Shown here piece by piece: positions 11,422 through 25,500 of a stretch of 64,000 nt of DNA. The stretch spans positions 64,458,181 through 64,522,180 of the forward strand of contig NC_058340.1 of NCBI RefSeq assembly GCF_905475395.1, in the 5' to 3' direction. The stretch's first letter is position 1, and every line of letters begins with the position of its first letter. This DNA comes from Chrysoperla carnea (lineage: Eukaryota; Arthropoda; Insecta; Neuroptera; Chrysopidae). The position numbers and the translations under genes are program-made. The notes under the pieces are model-generated. The model saw nothing but the letters and a program-made list of their open reading frames with translations, ran no database searches and had not been told where the DNA came from.

Positions 11422-14400
11422 TGGCAGTGCATAGTCGGTGTGGAACTGAAGTCGCGTGAATGCGACCACTGTAGTCCACACGACTAACTTCCCAGAGGGG
11501 GGAAAAAACATTAACAAAAAAGTCTTGTTAGCCTTCATAGATTATTCTTCGAATATATACTGCAGCTTAAATGATGTGTTTCATCCACTTTCAGATTCTG
11601 TTTATTCAGTTTTTTCCATTACCTTTAAAATACTAAATCTGCTTTCAGTTCTTAAATACGCGATTACGCGTCGAAGAAGCCCAGTCACGTGTTAATGCCA
11701 TAATTATTTCACGAGATAATCAAAGCGAAAGAATCCGAACAAAGACATTGCATTGAAAAGGTTTGATTCGGATTTTGCGATCTTGAAACCGCGGAAATAT
11801 GCAAAATTGGGGTTTTTCAAAATCGGACCCATTACATTAACTTCCTCTGGGAAGTTAATTACGATACATTCAGACATCATTCATCTCAAGCTAATTAAAA
11901 CATGTTAAAAACTATCACTCTAAACTTGATATGTATAAATGACTCCATATTTGTTTTAACGAAGCAGGCGGGTAGTATCTAGTACTTACATAAAACTCCA
12001 AATGGAATGAATATATCTAAATAGTTGTTGTATTTATAATAAATATCGTGATGTGATGTATGGAATGTGAATTGTGTATTTAAAATACACACAAACTGTA
12101 AATGTACTCTCATCCATTACATATGAGTTTTGATAATTACTGAAGTGTTTTATTTAATGAGTATTGTCGTGTACACGAATGAGTATTATGAATGAACAGT
12201 CAATGAAATTGTTTAGTTAGAAACTTCGAATCGAATTTATATATGTACACACAAGTGATATATATTTATTCTATTGGAATGAGAGACTTTTTTGATAATA
12301 TTTTTTTTTAAATGCTGGTGATAGCGTTGGAAAGTTCAAGAATCTTTTGCATATCACTGTGGAATATTATAAAATACTCTTGATATGAATTCATCATTTT
12401 TGCTTAACTTTTTCTAAATATACCTGTGGATGGGAATATTTTTCAATAGTTTTACTCTTTGAGGAGTTTAGCTTTGAGAAAATCACCAATAACGTCAAGC
12501 AGCCAATATGGCAGTCATAAGTAGACATAATCTTAAAAAAAAGTAATGGTCTATGTAATAACTGAACCATTGAAGTGTAGTCTATTTTATACCCCTATAA
12601 AACTGGCTAGCCCAAATTGGAAAACTCGACTAAAAATTTGTTGTAAATTAGACGTTTTTAAGGTGCTATTTAGGTGCGCAAATCAAATAACAGGTACACT
12701 TACAGTTTTTTTTTTAAATTAAAAAAAAAAAAAAATGTTTGCCAGGTTTTTAAAACTTAGCAGTCGCTATTGAAATATAGATAGTTTCATCTCTTTTGTT
12801 TCAAATAAGAATTCAGTGCTCATTGAGTGCAAGAGATTTTTGTCAATTAAAATTCTATATTTAACTTTTAACCTTCAAAAATTCCTTGAATGACTTTTGT
12901 TCGATGAGCTTTCTACAAGTTGGGAATGTTCCAAGGTCAAATCTTATTCAAAATAAATTTAATTTTGTTACCAAACTTATGTTTTGGGCTGCTTTTGGTA
13001 TTTTAGTGGGCCTTTTTCTTTTTAGTGCAAGAGATTTCTGTCAAAGAAATGTCTATATTCAAATTAACTTATACCTCGAGAACCAAACTACCCCTTTTAC
13101 AGTTGTTTAAAAGGGATAATTTAATTTAAGGTAATATAAAGTAATATTATACGTTTCCAAATCATATGTCAAAACTAGTTTTGACCGTACTTTATATAAT
13201 TGTACCTAATTTCAGACTTTGTTTATAGCACATAAATATAATGATTACCATCATCTTTTGCGCTTCACCACCATCATAGTAATAGTAATAATAAGAATAT
13301 ATAATAATATGCATATTATTATTTATGAATAAAAAGAAGAGAAAGCACTTATAAATGATAATTTTAAAAGTTAACGTTGGTTGTTGTTGGTAGTTTAGCG
13401 TGATGTTACTACTTACGTTACTATACTTACAGAGTGTCCGATTAGTACCACACCGGTCGAAATTCATCAGTAATCGGTCGTGATTACCAAACTAGAATTT
13501 TTAGACCCTTCTAAAAAACTGTTATAATAAAATCGCTCAACGCGACTGGAGAAGTTTTCTCAAATGACTCGAACAAAAAACTGCGGGGTTTTAAAGTATC
13601 CTAAGTAGAAAATACCAATATTGAAGATGGAATCAAGGTTTGGATAAAGAAATGTTGTATCACGCTTTGGTTTCCAAGCCTTTCCCAGCCCTGGATCAAA
13701 GTTTATAATTCAAAAAGGGGTTTACCAGCTATTATCAGAAGCAAGAGTGGTTCCTAGACCGAATAGAGGTCAAGACTCACATCGAATGTTAAAGTTCCCC
13801 AAAAAGCAGGCCACTCAGATAATGCATATTTTACTTAAAAAATTATAATTTAATAATTTAATTGTTTATTACGCGAATTGGATCTTGACGTGTATACTGT
13901 CGAAAGAGGAAAAACGTATTAATGGCAGGATTTTTAAGTATTTTAGGGTGATGTTTTGTATTGTGATAAGTGACGCTCAGATTTTTAGAGAAAAAATTTT
14001 GCAATAGTTATATTCTAAAGTTCTGGATAAAAATTATGGATGTAGGTTAACATTTTTTTGGAGAGATTCTAACAGTTCTATTTTGGGTTTCGGTTCTGTG
14101 TAGAAAATTTGCCAATCCGGTATTTATTTAACGCTGTATATACTATGTGTGTGTATGTGCTATCCATAATATGCACATTTAACACTTCGTTGCTTTCGTT
14201 CTCTTTTAAAAACTTAGAGAAAAAGATGAGATGTGGGTGAGTTGTGAGTTTTTTTTTATTTGCCATTATTTTATATACGATACGAAAAACTCGTTGAGAA
14301 AAAATCAACTATGTATCTCATAGAATTTTAATGCCCCTCATGTATTTTTGTTCCTACCTGAAGAAAACGATGATCCGGGTTAAATTCGTTACAAATGATA

Positions 14401-14873
14401 GTTCTCGAGATATCAATTGCACAGTCGGGATAAATAAGTAAAGCAAAAATTTGATATCATTGTCGGTAGAGATTGAATTCGACGGTGTAGTTTATTTAGT
14501 TCCTCGTACATCACGTAATTTTTTAAGTTATTACCACACGTTCCAAACTCCGGTGAAAGGCTTCGTTTTGACGAGTCTGCCATACTTTACCATTGTGATG
14601 ATTCTTAGAAATACTGTGTTTTCAAGCTAAACTCCTCTGAACATGTCAATGAAATCGCGTTGGCTGAGCCCATCGTTAATAACACGAAATTGAGCCGTTT
14701 TTTAATGGTAATAAAAAAAAACTGATATAACAGAATCTGAAAAGTGGATAAAACACTTCATTTATCTATGGAGACCTTTATTTTAATGTTTTTCCTCCTC
14801 TGGGAAGTAAGCCGTGTGGACTACAGAGATCGCACTCACACGACTTCAATACCACACCGACTATGCACTGCCA
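11422..14873. mobile_element. 3.45-kb element bounded by ~77-bp inverted repeats
   Basis: The left end TGGCAGTGCATAGTCGGTGT through ACTTCCCAGAGG (11422-11499) is matched by the reverse complement at 14797-14873, about 88% identical by eye. The interior has no intact transposase. A stop-broken frame near 13650-13800 (reading KKGFTSYYQKQEWFLDRIEV between stops) may be a relic. A small hairpin AACTTCC/GGAAGTT lies at about 11840-11858. It could be a degraded DNA transposon or two solo TIR elements in inverted orientation. Confidence 0.65.
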
Positions 14874-15504
14874 ATCATCTAGAATCTATTCCGAATTATG
14901 GTATTTGAGATAATAGCTTCAACCCTCAAATGTAAAATCGAATAAAAACGACAACGTTATATTGACTGAATTATATGCAGGATATTAAAACAATCAACAT
15001 TGTTAGTTGTTATCCTCTTTCGTTTTTTTATTCCTTTTAATATCTCTTGACCGGATATTGAATAAATGGCATGACAGAGGATATACCCAATCTTATATGT
15101 ATTAAGATTTCTTTTGAACCACACTACCACACTGCTTATGCATTACTGGTTGTCTTCAGATGTTTAAATTACTTCTAGTCACGTACAGACGTAATGTTTT
15201 AAATCAAAGTATGGTAACTATTATTATATTATTATGTAATACCACTTTTGTTTTTGCATTACGATCGTTGCTCGTTGCAATCAAATGGAAAATTTTGATA
15301 TTTACATTCATATTTTTTTTCTTTGAGACACTATTCAATATATTTTTAATAAATAATGCACAACATAATATGAGAACTGAGGATTGATGACAGGGAATTC
15401 TGTAGTGACGGGCGCTATTACAAGAAGATGAATTATATTATTAAATTTTAAGACATATAATAATACCCGAAATTGTAGTATTGTAAATAAGAAACGAATA
15501 ACAA
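14874..15504. other. Intergenic DNA without recognised features
   Basis: The frame at 15160-15387 is hydrophobic and AT-driven with no family resemblance. Confidence 0.4.
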
Positions 15505-16260
15505 GTGAAACTTACAAAATTTAAATAACCCCCGACAAATGCGATTTATACCTTGTAAACCGATTTTTGGAAACTTAGCTATAAAATTTTCTCAACCAAG
15601 TCGGTTCGACCGTTGAGGGTCTACGATGCCACTGAGAAACACATAGATGCACAGATAAACACTTTAAACTTATAACACTCCTTCTTTAATCATTATCAAA
15701 TTGATGGTCAAAGGCATCAGATGAGATGAAAGAGATACTTAGAGAGCTATCATTTTTTGGGACAAATTTTTGGAAATATTTTAATTGAAATTGAAATATT
15801 TGAGTTGAGTTTGTTCTTTTGAATTATTGTTTTGAATTACCTAATTATTTTACCATTTCACTTTTCAAAATGAATGGAGCCAGGTTTATTTGACCATTCA
15901 TTTCCATAGTAATTATTAATATGTTAAAATTATACGTCATGGCTTTTCCAAACTGAATCGATTTTGAAGATCATCGCCAATTTTTTAGTTTTTATAGAAC
16001 GGAACTCTATGCTCGTACTTGAAACATAGCTAAGAACACACTCCGTTAAATTACCTTTCAAATGAAACCAAAAAAATTAATATCATATCACAGACAGACA
16101 AACACACAGACACCACAGACAGACAAACACACAGACACACACACATAGCGATCAAACTTATAACACAATTTTTTTAATTCGACAGATTCTATTAGAACTT
16201 CGGAAAATTAGACGAAAATTAAGATTAAAATTTTTCGATTTACACCCATAGTTTTAGAAA
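15505..16260 (-). repeat. Dispersed GTTATAAGTTTAAAGTG element, copy 2 (inverted, longest)
   Basis: Reverse-complement match to 4321-4600 and 52970-53402. It carries CACACTCCGTTAAATTACCT and CAGACAGACAAACACACAGA near its far end. Non-coding, next to the first receptor exon. Confidence 0.75.
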
Positions 16261-16456
16261 TAAAAATATATATGCTTGATGTGCAAAATATCGGTATTTA
16301 TTAGAACCTAAAAATTATAATTAAAATTTGAAATGCATTCCAATTTCAATCATCATTTTTCTTCCGACTTAAAACAGAAATTAATCAAATAATTTTTAAG
16401 AACTTTGGAATTGAATACTTATTTTTACATTTCAGATTCAATCCATCTTGAGAAAA

Positions 16457-16544
16457 ATGTTTTTTGATTTTCAATCAACAGTAATCATTATTCTATCAAC
16501 AATATTGTCAACTGCAAACACATTACCGTCAGTAGTAAAAATTG
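16457..16544 (+). CDS. iGluR coding exon 1: start codon and signal peptide
   Basis: The exon opens with ATG preceded by GAGAAAA (A at -3). It encodes a short hydrophobic leader ([12 protein letters not shown]) and ends in phase 1 at a GTAAGT donor inside the Gly codon of KIG. An acceptor (TTACATTTCAG) ends at 16435, only 21 nt before ATG. The transcript therefore probably has at least one upstream 5' UTR exon that I could not locate. Confidence 0.85.
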
Positions 16545-19500
16545 GTAAGTAAAATAGCTATTACAATTTTCATTATATTTTGGCCAGATATTTGATGTAA
16601 ATACTCCACTGTGCTATGTACTGTGTAAAACAAGACCCTTACTTTTGATTGAAGTAATTTTCCGTTTTGTATACCAATAAATCGATTTATATAAATGTCT
16701 TATGAATCCATATTTAGAGTGAATAAAACTTTTTCCATAAGTCCATATAATAATCCATATACATATAAATAAAAATCATATAAACTACTCACGTAATATG
16801 GGTGTTATATTCAAAACGTCTGTCACGATAAAAATCTAAGTTATTTAATATTTCTCCATTTTGTAATATTTCGAGATAAGGTATAACATGTAGGCGAAAA
16901 TACTCTTACTACTTTATGTATAAACGTGGAATACTTACGACGTGTTATATTAAACATAAAAATAGCTTTAAAAAACTTCTTTTTTTTTTCCTTTTATAAA
17001 TCTTAAAAATTTAAATTCTTTGCTGTTTTTTTTATTTTTCACTTTCCTATCAGAAATGATTAAAAATTGTTACTGAACGATCTTCATTGAATGGGGCTTT
17101 CAACGAATGGTTATTGTTCATTGAAGAATTTTTTTTGTATTTCTCAAAAGGTAAAATCTACGGAAGCCAGAATGGCTCACTGTCAATTTATGAGAAAGTG
17201 GCGCTACACTAGCTTATTTTTTAAATGTGTACTAAAGACAAGTATAAAACCAATTTTTAAAAAGTCACTAGTTCACTTTCAACAAGTGCTCTTGTGATTT
17301 GTGGCATTATGGAAACGAACCCTTTTGAAGATGTCGGTATTTTGTCATGTGCAGATTTCTAATTATAACGTCATAATAAACACTTAATAATACTTTTAAA
17401 TGTTAGAACTACTTTTAAAGCATTATATTTCTTAAATAAAACTAAAGAAAATTTTGAACTAACTACATAAGGTAAATTATAAATATTATCATATTATTAT
17501 TATATCCAGACATATAATTATTACTAATTCCAGACAGTTTCGGTAGTGTCGACTGACATCTTCAAAACGGTTCGTTTCCATAATGCCACAAGTCACAAGT
17601 GCACTTGTTGAAAGTGAACTAGTAATTTTTTTTTTAAGTTGGTTTTATACTTGTGGGTAGTACACTTTTAAAAAATAAGCTAGTGTTTCGCTACTTTCTC
17701 ATAAATTGACAGTGAGCCATTCAGACTTCCGTAGAAGTTTTTTTTTTTTTTTTTTTTAATAAAAGCTCATTTATGTAGGCGAGAAAAATTATTTTTCGAA
17801 TATATACAAACAACCAAGATAAAAGTAATCATAAGATTTATTTGTATATCTTTACAGATTACATTTTTTTTAATGCTTATTAATTTTTCGTGATTACAAC
17901 ATTAGAATATTTAGAAACTGGGTACAGTTTGGGTTTAGTAATACTCCTGCAAAGTTTAATAATTGCAACCCCACAAAACTTTCGAACAAAGGATTACTGC
18001 GATTCTAGAGACTTTTTATTCTATCAGGAATAGAGTTGCAATTTTAATTATTTCTTATTTTTAAGTGCAATAAGTATTTTAAAAAATTTCTCTACTTTGA
18101 AGGATACGGTAGGTCACAGACATAAACATAACACCTATTGTTATAATACATACAATACTTAAGGATGTTCCAGCATGGTATTTGCAGTTTCTATGTTAAA
18201 GCAATGGTACAATTTTTTTTTCGACAGAATTTAACGAAAAATTAAATTTAAGAATTTAATAATGCTTACTATTAATTCCCAAAGTTTCAGAAATTTTCAC
18301 CGTTTAAAATGGGAAATAATTATGCCAACGTCCCAATTTCGATCAATTTACGTCAAAATTAATATCTCGAAAGTGAAAATTAATTTCTAAATTTTTTTTT
18401 TAGAATTGTATTGTATAAACATTTTTTTCTACTTTTTCTTCAATATATAATAATATCATAAAAAATAGTTGGAGAGACCGGACATTTTACATGCTTTAAA
18501 TGGGACATGACCCTCAAAATCGCGAACTTTGTCTTTAAATATCTCGCGATCTAAACGGTCAAAAATTATGAAATTTTAGGAATTCATAAATAAAGCTATT
18601 ATAAACCCGAGAAAAAAAATTCGGCCAAATCTGTCGAAAAGTGATTTCATGCTGGTACTACCTTAATAAAGTTTTCCAATGTTTCCAACTTGTTAAAATG
18701 TAAGTTACATAAGGTAGAAGTTCTATACTAGTTCTTTAGTAAGTTTGAATTGAATGTGTTCCTTCTGTCTTCATCCAAGGAATAATATGATGAAGTATAT
18801 ATAATATGTACATATAAAGTTAAAATAGCCAAGAAATTATTATATATGTGTGTGTGTGTGTGTGTTTATTAAAGGTGCCATTTTCATGGAAGAACAAAGG
18901 AATACAAGCATTGAACTTGCATTTAAGTATGCGGTGCATCGAATCAACAATGACAAAACACTTTTACCACATACACGACTTGTATATGGTGATGATATTT
19001 TGTATGTACAACGTGGTGACAGCTTTCATGCTAACAAAAAAGGTTTGTATTACTTTTTTTTATGTTGTTTTATTATTTTCTTACACTTTTTTCAGGAGTC
19101 AAGAGTAATTCTTTTTACAAGTTTACTGTTTCTTTTTAAAATAATTTTCTGATAGAAAGTTAGCGGTTTCATTCCAAAAAATAAAATCATAAATTTTGTA
19201 TTCATATAAAAGAGATGTTCTTTTTTGCCTACACTTTTTACACTCGATATAAATAGAAAAAGATACTACTATCTAGTTTATTATAGCTTTATAATACTAC
19301 CCTTTTACTGCAATCAAATTGGTGATTGGTGCTTTAATTTAAAATATTGGTTTGAATTTGAGGGTACGTCTAGTTTTCCTTATCAGTTTCAACGAAAAAA
19401 GAAACAAGAAGTGAGTACAAATTAAATTTTTTACAAAAAAGTTCATATAACATTTTTCAATATATTGTTTATTAAAAAAAATTACCGGATAATTTTGCCT

Positions 19501-22500
19501 AGAAAGTTATTTCCGCTGCTTTTTTTAAGCATTTTATAGAATGTTTTCCATAACATTCAGGCGACATTGTTTTATTAGCGTTACTTTTTTACTTACACCG
19601 AATGTGAAATATGTCTGCACAAAGGACATTCATATTCCTTAAAATTCGAAGTTTTCAGTGTTCAGAGAAATATCGTGCCAATAAGAGTATAAAAGCTCAC
19701 CCCACGATATTATCCTTGCCGTTTTGAGATCCTTAAGGTCCTTCAGACTGTCTTCCTCTTAGCACCACAGAAAGCTTAAGACTGACTTCGATATTGGCCA
19801 TTACAGTTCACTTTGCTTGTATTTCTTTATTTTTTTACTTTGGCTTTCATCTTCAAAAAGGTACGCTTGCAATATGAACCTAAAGTATGATCAAGGAAAG
19901 AATTTATCAAAGGGACATTAACATTTGTTTTAACCTTCGTTCTCAAATGTTGCTTCGATTTCTATTTGGTACAGATGCCAATGTTAAAATTCAGGGAAGC
20001 TTTCAGTTTTCGGCGTTGAAGTAAAGCATTTACACCTCCAAAGATACATATTCTGTCTAGCCCTCGAATTTAAAATACACTTAAGGAGGAGAAATACACT
20101 TTATACACTTGTATAAAGCAAAGCTTTAGATAATTTTACTATCTTTTATATTGATTTACTTAATCAAAAAGTAATGGATCTGACTTCTTAGGATCACATT
20201 CGCTACGCCTTGTTTTATTATTCTAATAGACATCCTTAGGTCTTTCATTATTATGAAAAAACAAAAGTAATACATAACAATGACTCTGAGAATCAAAAAA
20301 AACCAAGTGTTCATAGAATTACACGGATGTATGCTCGGAAATTACTTGAAATATCCGAATTGTAGCAACAAGAGATAACGAATGTTAATGCCTTTTGTTA
20401 TAAGACAATTTTATGTTAATTATTTTGAGACAGTTTTTAACTATACAGTGATAATTAATTTGCTTGATAATAATGAAAATTTATAAAACTGTTGATGTAA
20501 ATAACTTAAGTCAAACATAGTTTCTTAACATTAAACAAGAACCACAACTATCGCTCATTGAAATTTATTACGAAATTTTGAAATGCCACACTAATATCTT
20601 AAGTTCAAGTTAGTTTTAGCTTTTTTTTTTATAACTTTCCTTCTACGGCTGGGTTATTTTTGAAGTTTTTTCTTCAAAATTGTAAACCAAATTTTCATCA
20701 TTTTACTGACAAAAGCAAAGTATTATATGATTCAAAAAGTACCATAGCTAAAAGAGAAAGCTTCCTATCCCTGTGTTTTGATACACCAATCTTCCAAAAT
20801 ACGTGCAAACACTTATTGAATTTAATTTCGTTTTTCACGAAGTATTGGACTGTAAGTCACTCTCTCTACTCCATCATACTTCTGTTACCACTGTATTTTC
20901 CAGGATTCAATGCTAGCGACTTTTAACCATTAGAAATTCTACAGACTGAGTTTTTCCATCGAATTTTTATCATCGTCAAATCGCTAAAATATCGTTGAAA
21001 AGTGAGATCTTACTAAAAGCCGTGCAAATATTAGATTAGAGTCACCGTTTACGAGTCCCGTCTTATCGCTTTTCTCGTAAATTTCCGAAGCGGAATTTTA
21101 TACGCTCTAATATAACTACAATTTTATGGATCGAATTCTTGTGGAACGTCACTATTAGCTCAAAGAAGCAGAAAATATTACTAAGAGTATATTTATTAGT
21201 TTCCATATGGGAATCTAACGGGGACTTCACGGAAATATTCTGGCTGAGAATAAAAAAATCTTTGTCAGAAAGTTAAAGCTGGGCGATCAAATTCATGTAT
21301 GTTAAATTCACTCGAGTATACCAAACAGTTCAATATTTTTAGTCATATTTTCAAATGATAAAATGAAACATAAACATTTCAAGAGTTTTAAACTCATCAT
21401 CAAATAAATATTATAAAAACTTCTTCTGACATTGTGCATTCCCACCAACTAAACTTTAAATGATTAATGACTGTGTGAGTAGAAATTGTTTTATACTTAA
21501 GGCGTTTCCATATTTTCCTTCCCTATTTATTTGTAATATTTTTATTTTACTCTACCGAAAAAATAAACAAACAATTCTATTTTTGTTTTATTTCTAAATT
21601 TATATAATTTATATATTATTTTGAATGTGTTTTTTGTTTTGCTTCCAATGTGCAAAGTAGCGTTAACATGAAATTGTCAAAAAATATGTTTTTATTTACA
21701 AGAGCAAAAAAAAAGAAGATTTTAAAATGGAAAGAGCTTAAATTATTAAAATGTTTTACTATAATCTAATTATCCACATATACAGGGTGGGTCATTTTAA
21801 TCTATAATGGCTAATAGCTCGTTTTGTAGTTACCCAATCAAAAAATATTTTAAACATAAGTTGCAGCGATTGATGAGGGCATCAAGTTTTGATATCAGAT
21901 TGATTTTATGTCCTGAGCATGCTCAGGACATAAAAATTGAGTTTAAGTTCGTGACTGAGCAACATAGGTCAACAGGATCTTGGATCTGTAGGACTCATCT
22001 TGTAAGACGTTAGAGATAGAACAAAATTTTTAAATATAAAAAATATTCCTTATAAAAAACAACTTTTGTTTGAAACATTTTTTCGTAAACATTTACCCGT
22101 TTACCCGTGAGGGCGCAAATTAGGCACAAATTATATAGTTTGCATTATATGGGAATATAATTTATATATGTGTGACATGCAGGTATGTGTGGCTATCTAA
22201 GAGTGGCAACAAATTAAACAGTAAAACAAAAATCTTTAAAATAATCATACAACTTCCCCATGGGTTCTTTTTTCAAAGTTTACAAGAAATAAATAAAATT
22301 TTCTTACGTATAATGAACGCTTTAACGAATAATCAAATAGATAACCGTGAAATTGTAATTACAATCATAAGATAATGTAGAACACACGAAATTGTATATT
22401 ATTTACCGAATCGACTGAAAATTACAGACGCCACAAGCAATTTTATAAATATCCATATTTACATTCGGTAAAATGAAAAACTTAATCAAAATATATTCTC

Positions 22501-25500
22501 TTCAACAAATGAAAACATATAGGAAAAACATTAAATACACAAACAACAAATATATATACTAACACAAAATCCATTGCAAATTAAACAACAAACCTATTAA
22601 AATATTTACTTAAAAACTATAAATTGTACACAAAAACTTACAACTTTACTACACACACAACGGTATTAGAATAAATATTTGATTTTATCTCAAATAATAA
22701 ATAAATATTATACGATATATTTAATTTTAACATTTCATTTCGTTCATCAAACATATCAAATTTTATTTTGAGAATTTGTTATAAAAGTTAAAATATTAAT
22801 TTATTTAATTAGGTTCAGTTACCTTTTCAGTTATACTTATTAGATACTAGCTTGATATCCGCCCGTTTCACTGGGCTGGGATGGGATAAGGGTAAAAAAC
22901 ACCGCTTTATAGCCTCCACCTATCTTGATATGAACATTTTTCAATTTTGTTAAATGTAAAATATAATCATAAATCATTGAGTATATCAAAAAAGTTGGCC
23001 ATGAATTGTTTGACTCTTACTATTTTAAATTTTAACAGAATTTTGTAATTTATGTTTCAAAATGATGATTATGGATCTGTTCCATCTATAATCATCATTT
23101 TGAACCATAAATTAAAGATTTCTGTAAAAATTTAAAATAGTAAATGTCAGACAGATTAAAGTTTAAATATATCTTTATAAATTATAACCCATGTGAAATG
23201 TTACGTGAAAGCGTAACAAACAAACAAACATCCTTACTTTCACATTTATAATATATAATGATAGGGATAAAATTAGTGTACATTTTTTTGAAATATTTGC
23301 ATCAAGTCAAAAATTGGAGTAAAAGGCTATCTTGATTAGTCCAAAAACATTGAGAAAGGACGATATTTACATAGCTGCGTTGTTTAAGTTCTGAGCCAGT
23401 CCAATTTTAAATTTCATCACTTGCTTAGAAAAACAAACAAATATTCATCAATTTTAATCTAGCACCCCAACTTAAAGCTTCTTTCTGAGTATAATTGAAC
23501 AGCCTAAGGACAATCTTCACTCAGCTTATTGACTTATTGCACTTTGGTTCAAAAAAGTAAACTTTATACCTTTATATCATACATTTGATTATATAAACTT
23601 TCATTTAATAATTTGAGAATTACCAAATCTTGAGATTTCTTTTCCCGCAATAGCTTCAATAAAATTATGACGGGCTGGATTTCACCCAGCCCAATTTCAC
23701 TTGGATTGAATAAGAGTTTCCAACTGTTTAATATTTCGACACTGTTCAATCGTTTTAAATGTTAATTTTATAAATGGCGTTTGAATGATTGACTTTTTGG
23801 CAGATTGATTATACAAAATTCAATATTATGAAAAAATATCAAATATGATTATATTTTCGAAAATTTAATTTAATTTTTTGTTAACATTAAAATTAATAGT
23901 GTTTTTATTTTACTTCTGTATAATCGTTTGACTAATATGCATGTCAGAAAAATATTATATATGATATTTTCAAACTAACTGGGACCATATTTAAGTTCCA
24001 TTCAAAGTGAATAATAATAATGGGGTTGAACCTCCGTTTTTCTGACATACCCTTATAACAGAGGCCACCCACATCATTATTTGTTAATCTTTATTTCTTT
24101 AACTACATCCATATTTTTACATTTACATGTAAATAAAGTGTCTGATCGACCCTTTTTTAAAGTTTATTACCTTGAAAAATTAATAATATTCTCTATGAGG
24201 CCGTTGTCTTGTGATTATTGTGCTCGCTCCTAATATGAAAGGTCATCGGGGTAAAACTCATCAATGTCAATAGATTTTTTTAAATTTTATTTTGTTAAAT
24301 AATCTTTGGTTCTGATCTTTGATAACTTTTGATTACTGTTCATAGATGGATTTTCACATAAGATATGAAAAACGAATTTATTAACCATTCCTTCATTGTG
24401 CTTGTTATTCAATAATACATAATTTATAACGAAAAGAACATAGCTCCAACGGAAAGTCAGGTAACACATCTCGTTATTTCTCCTCAAAAGCTCAATCAAA
24501 TACTCAAAAAATGTGTATGCGCGAATGAATTACAAATCATATTCAAGATCCCAGTAAATAAACAAATGACTTTGAAAATATATCATGTAGAAAGTTGTTA
24601 ATAAGAATTACGATGATTCATGAAAATGCAATATTAGATTGATTATTAAACATTATATTTCTTACTATTATTTTCAATATCACCACACTCATAGTGAGAG
24701 TGTTTGTATGTATTATTCAAGTTTAATCTTGTGTTAAACTAATTACATACTGGATATAAATGAGGAACGATCAATTTATTGTAAAGACTATTATTATTAG
24801 TATAGAGCAGTTAAGTAACTTCATCAACTTCATATCTTGTATCGAGTGTCTCAGATTTTAATCCAAAAAATTGAGCAGGCGATTCATTTCTCAAATAATA
24901 TAATATTAAAAATTCAAAGAAACCCCTTATCAAATCAGGTCTCATCGATTCATTTTTGGCATCGTTTTGTTTGCTAGGTAATTTGATCTAAAGTTTTTTA
25001 AGCTCTTTGCTTCAAGAAAATCTTTTCAACCTTTTCAAGCAAATATTCTACTTGTTACCGAGTACAGAACCTTAAACTCGTATTTGAAACACAGCTAAGA
25101 ACACACTCGACCATTTATGAAACCAAGAATCAATATAGCACTTTTTTATGAATTTTAATAAATAGGAAAAAATTTAATCATAATAAATTATAAATCATTC
25201 CTCGGGAACGTATAGGAAAATCTATTTTTTCCTGTCCATGCGATTTCTCCTGCCTTCCTTATTGCTTTATCAAATTCCATGATTGACCCCTCACTTTCAA
25301 GCCTATCCTGCTGACTACTGACATAAAATCAACTCAAGATCTAATATTGCACCGCTTAGGAAAAAACAGGCTTGATAAATTTTAAAAATTTAATTTTGTT
25401 CATTACGTAATTTGTATATCATATAGTGTGTCGCATTTAAGATGAAGACACAAATATTGTTACCAACTCAAAGATGTGAACCTCTAAAAAAAGACAGCCT

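Larger units (their letters stand above)
16545..18874 (+). other. iGluR intron 1
   Basis: It contains a fold-back element (17156-17738), a TTAA-flanked MITE (18159-18666) and a (TG)n tract at the 3' end. No nested gene seen. Confidence 0.8.

Noticed and set aside
13192-13467. 91-codon minus-strand frame
   Set aside because: Runs of Tyr, Ile and Phe from AT-rich triplets and no conserved features; it lies inside the inverted-repeat-bounded element.
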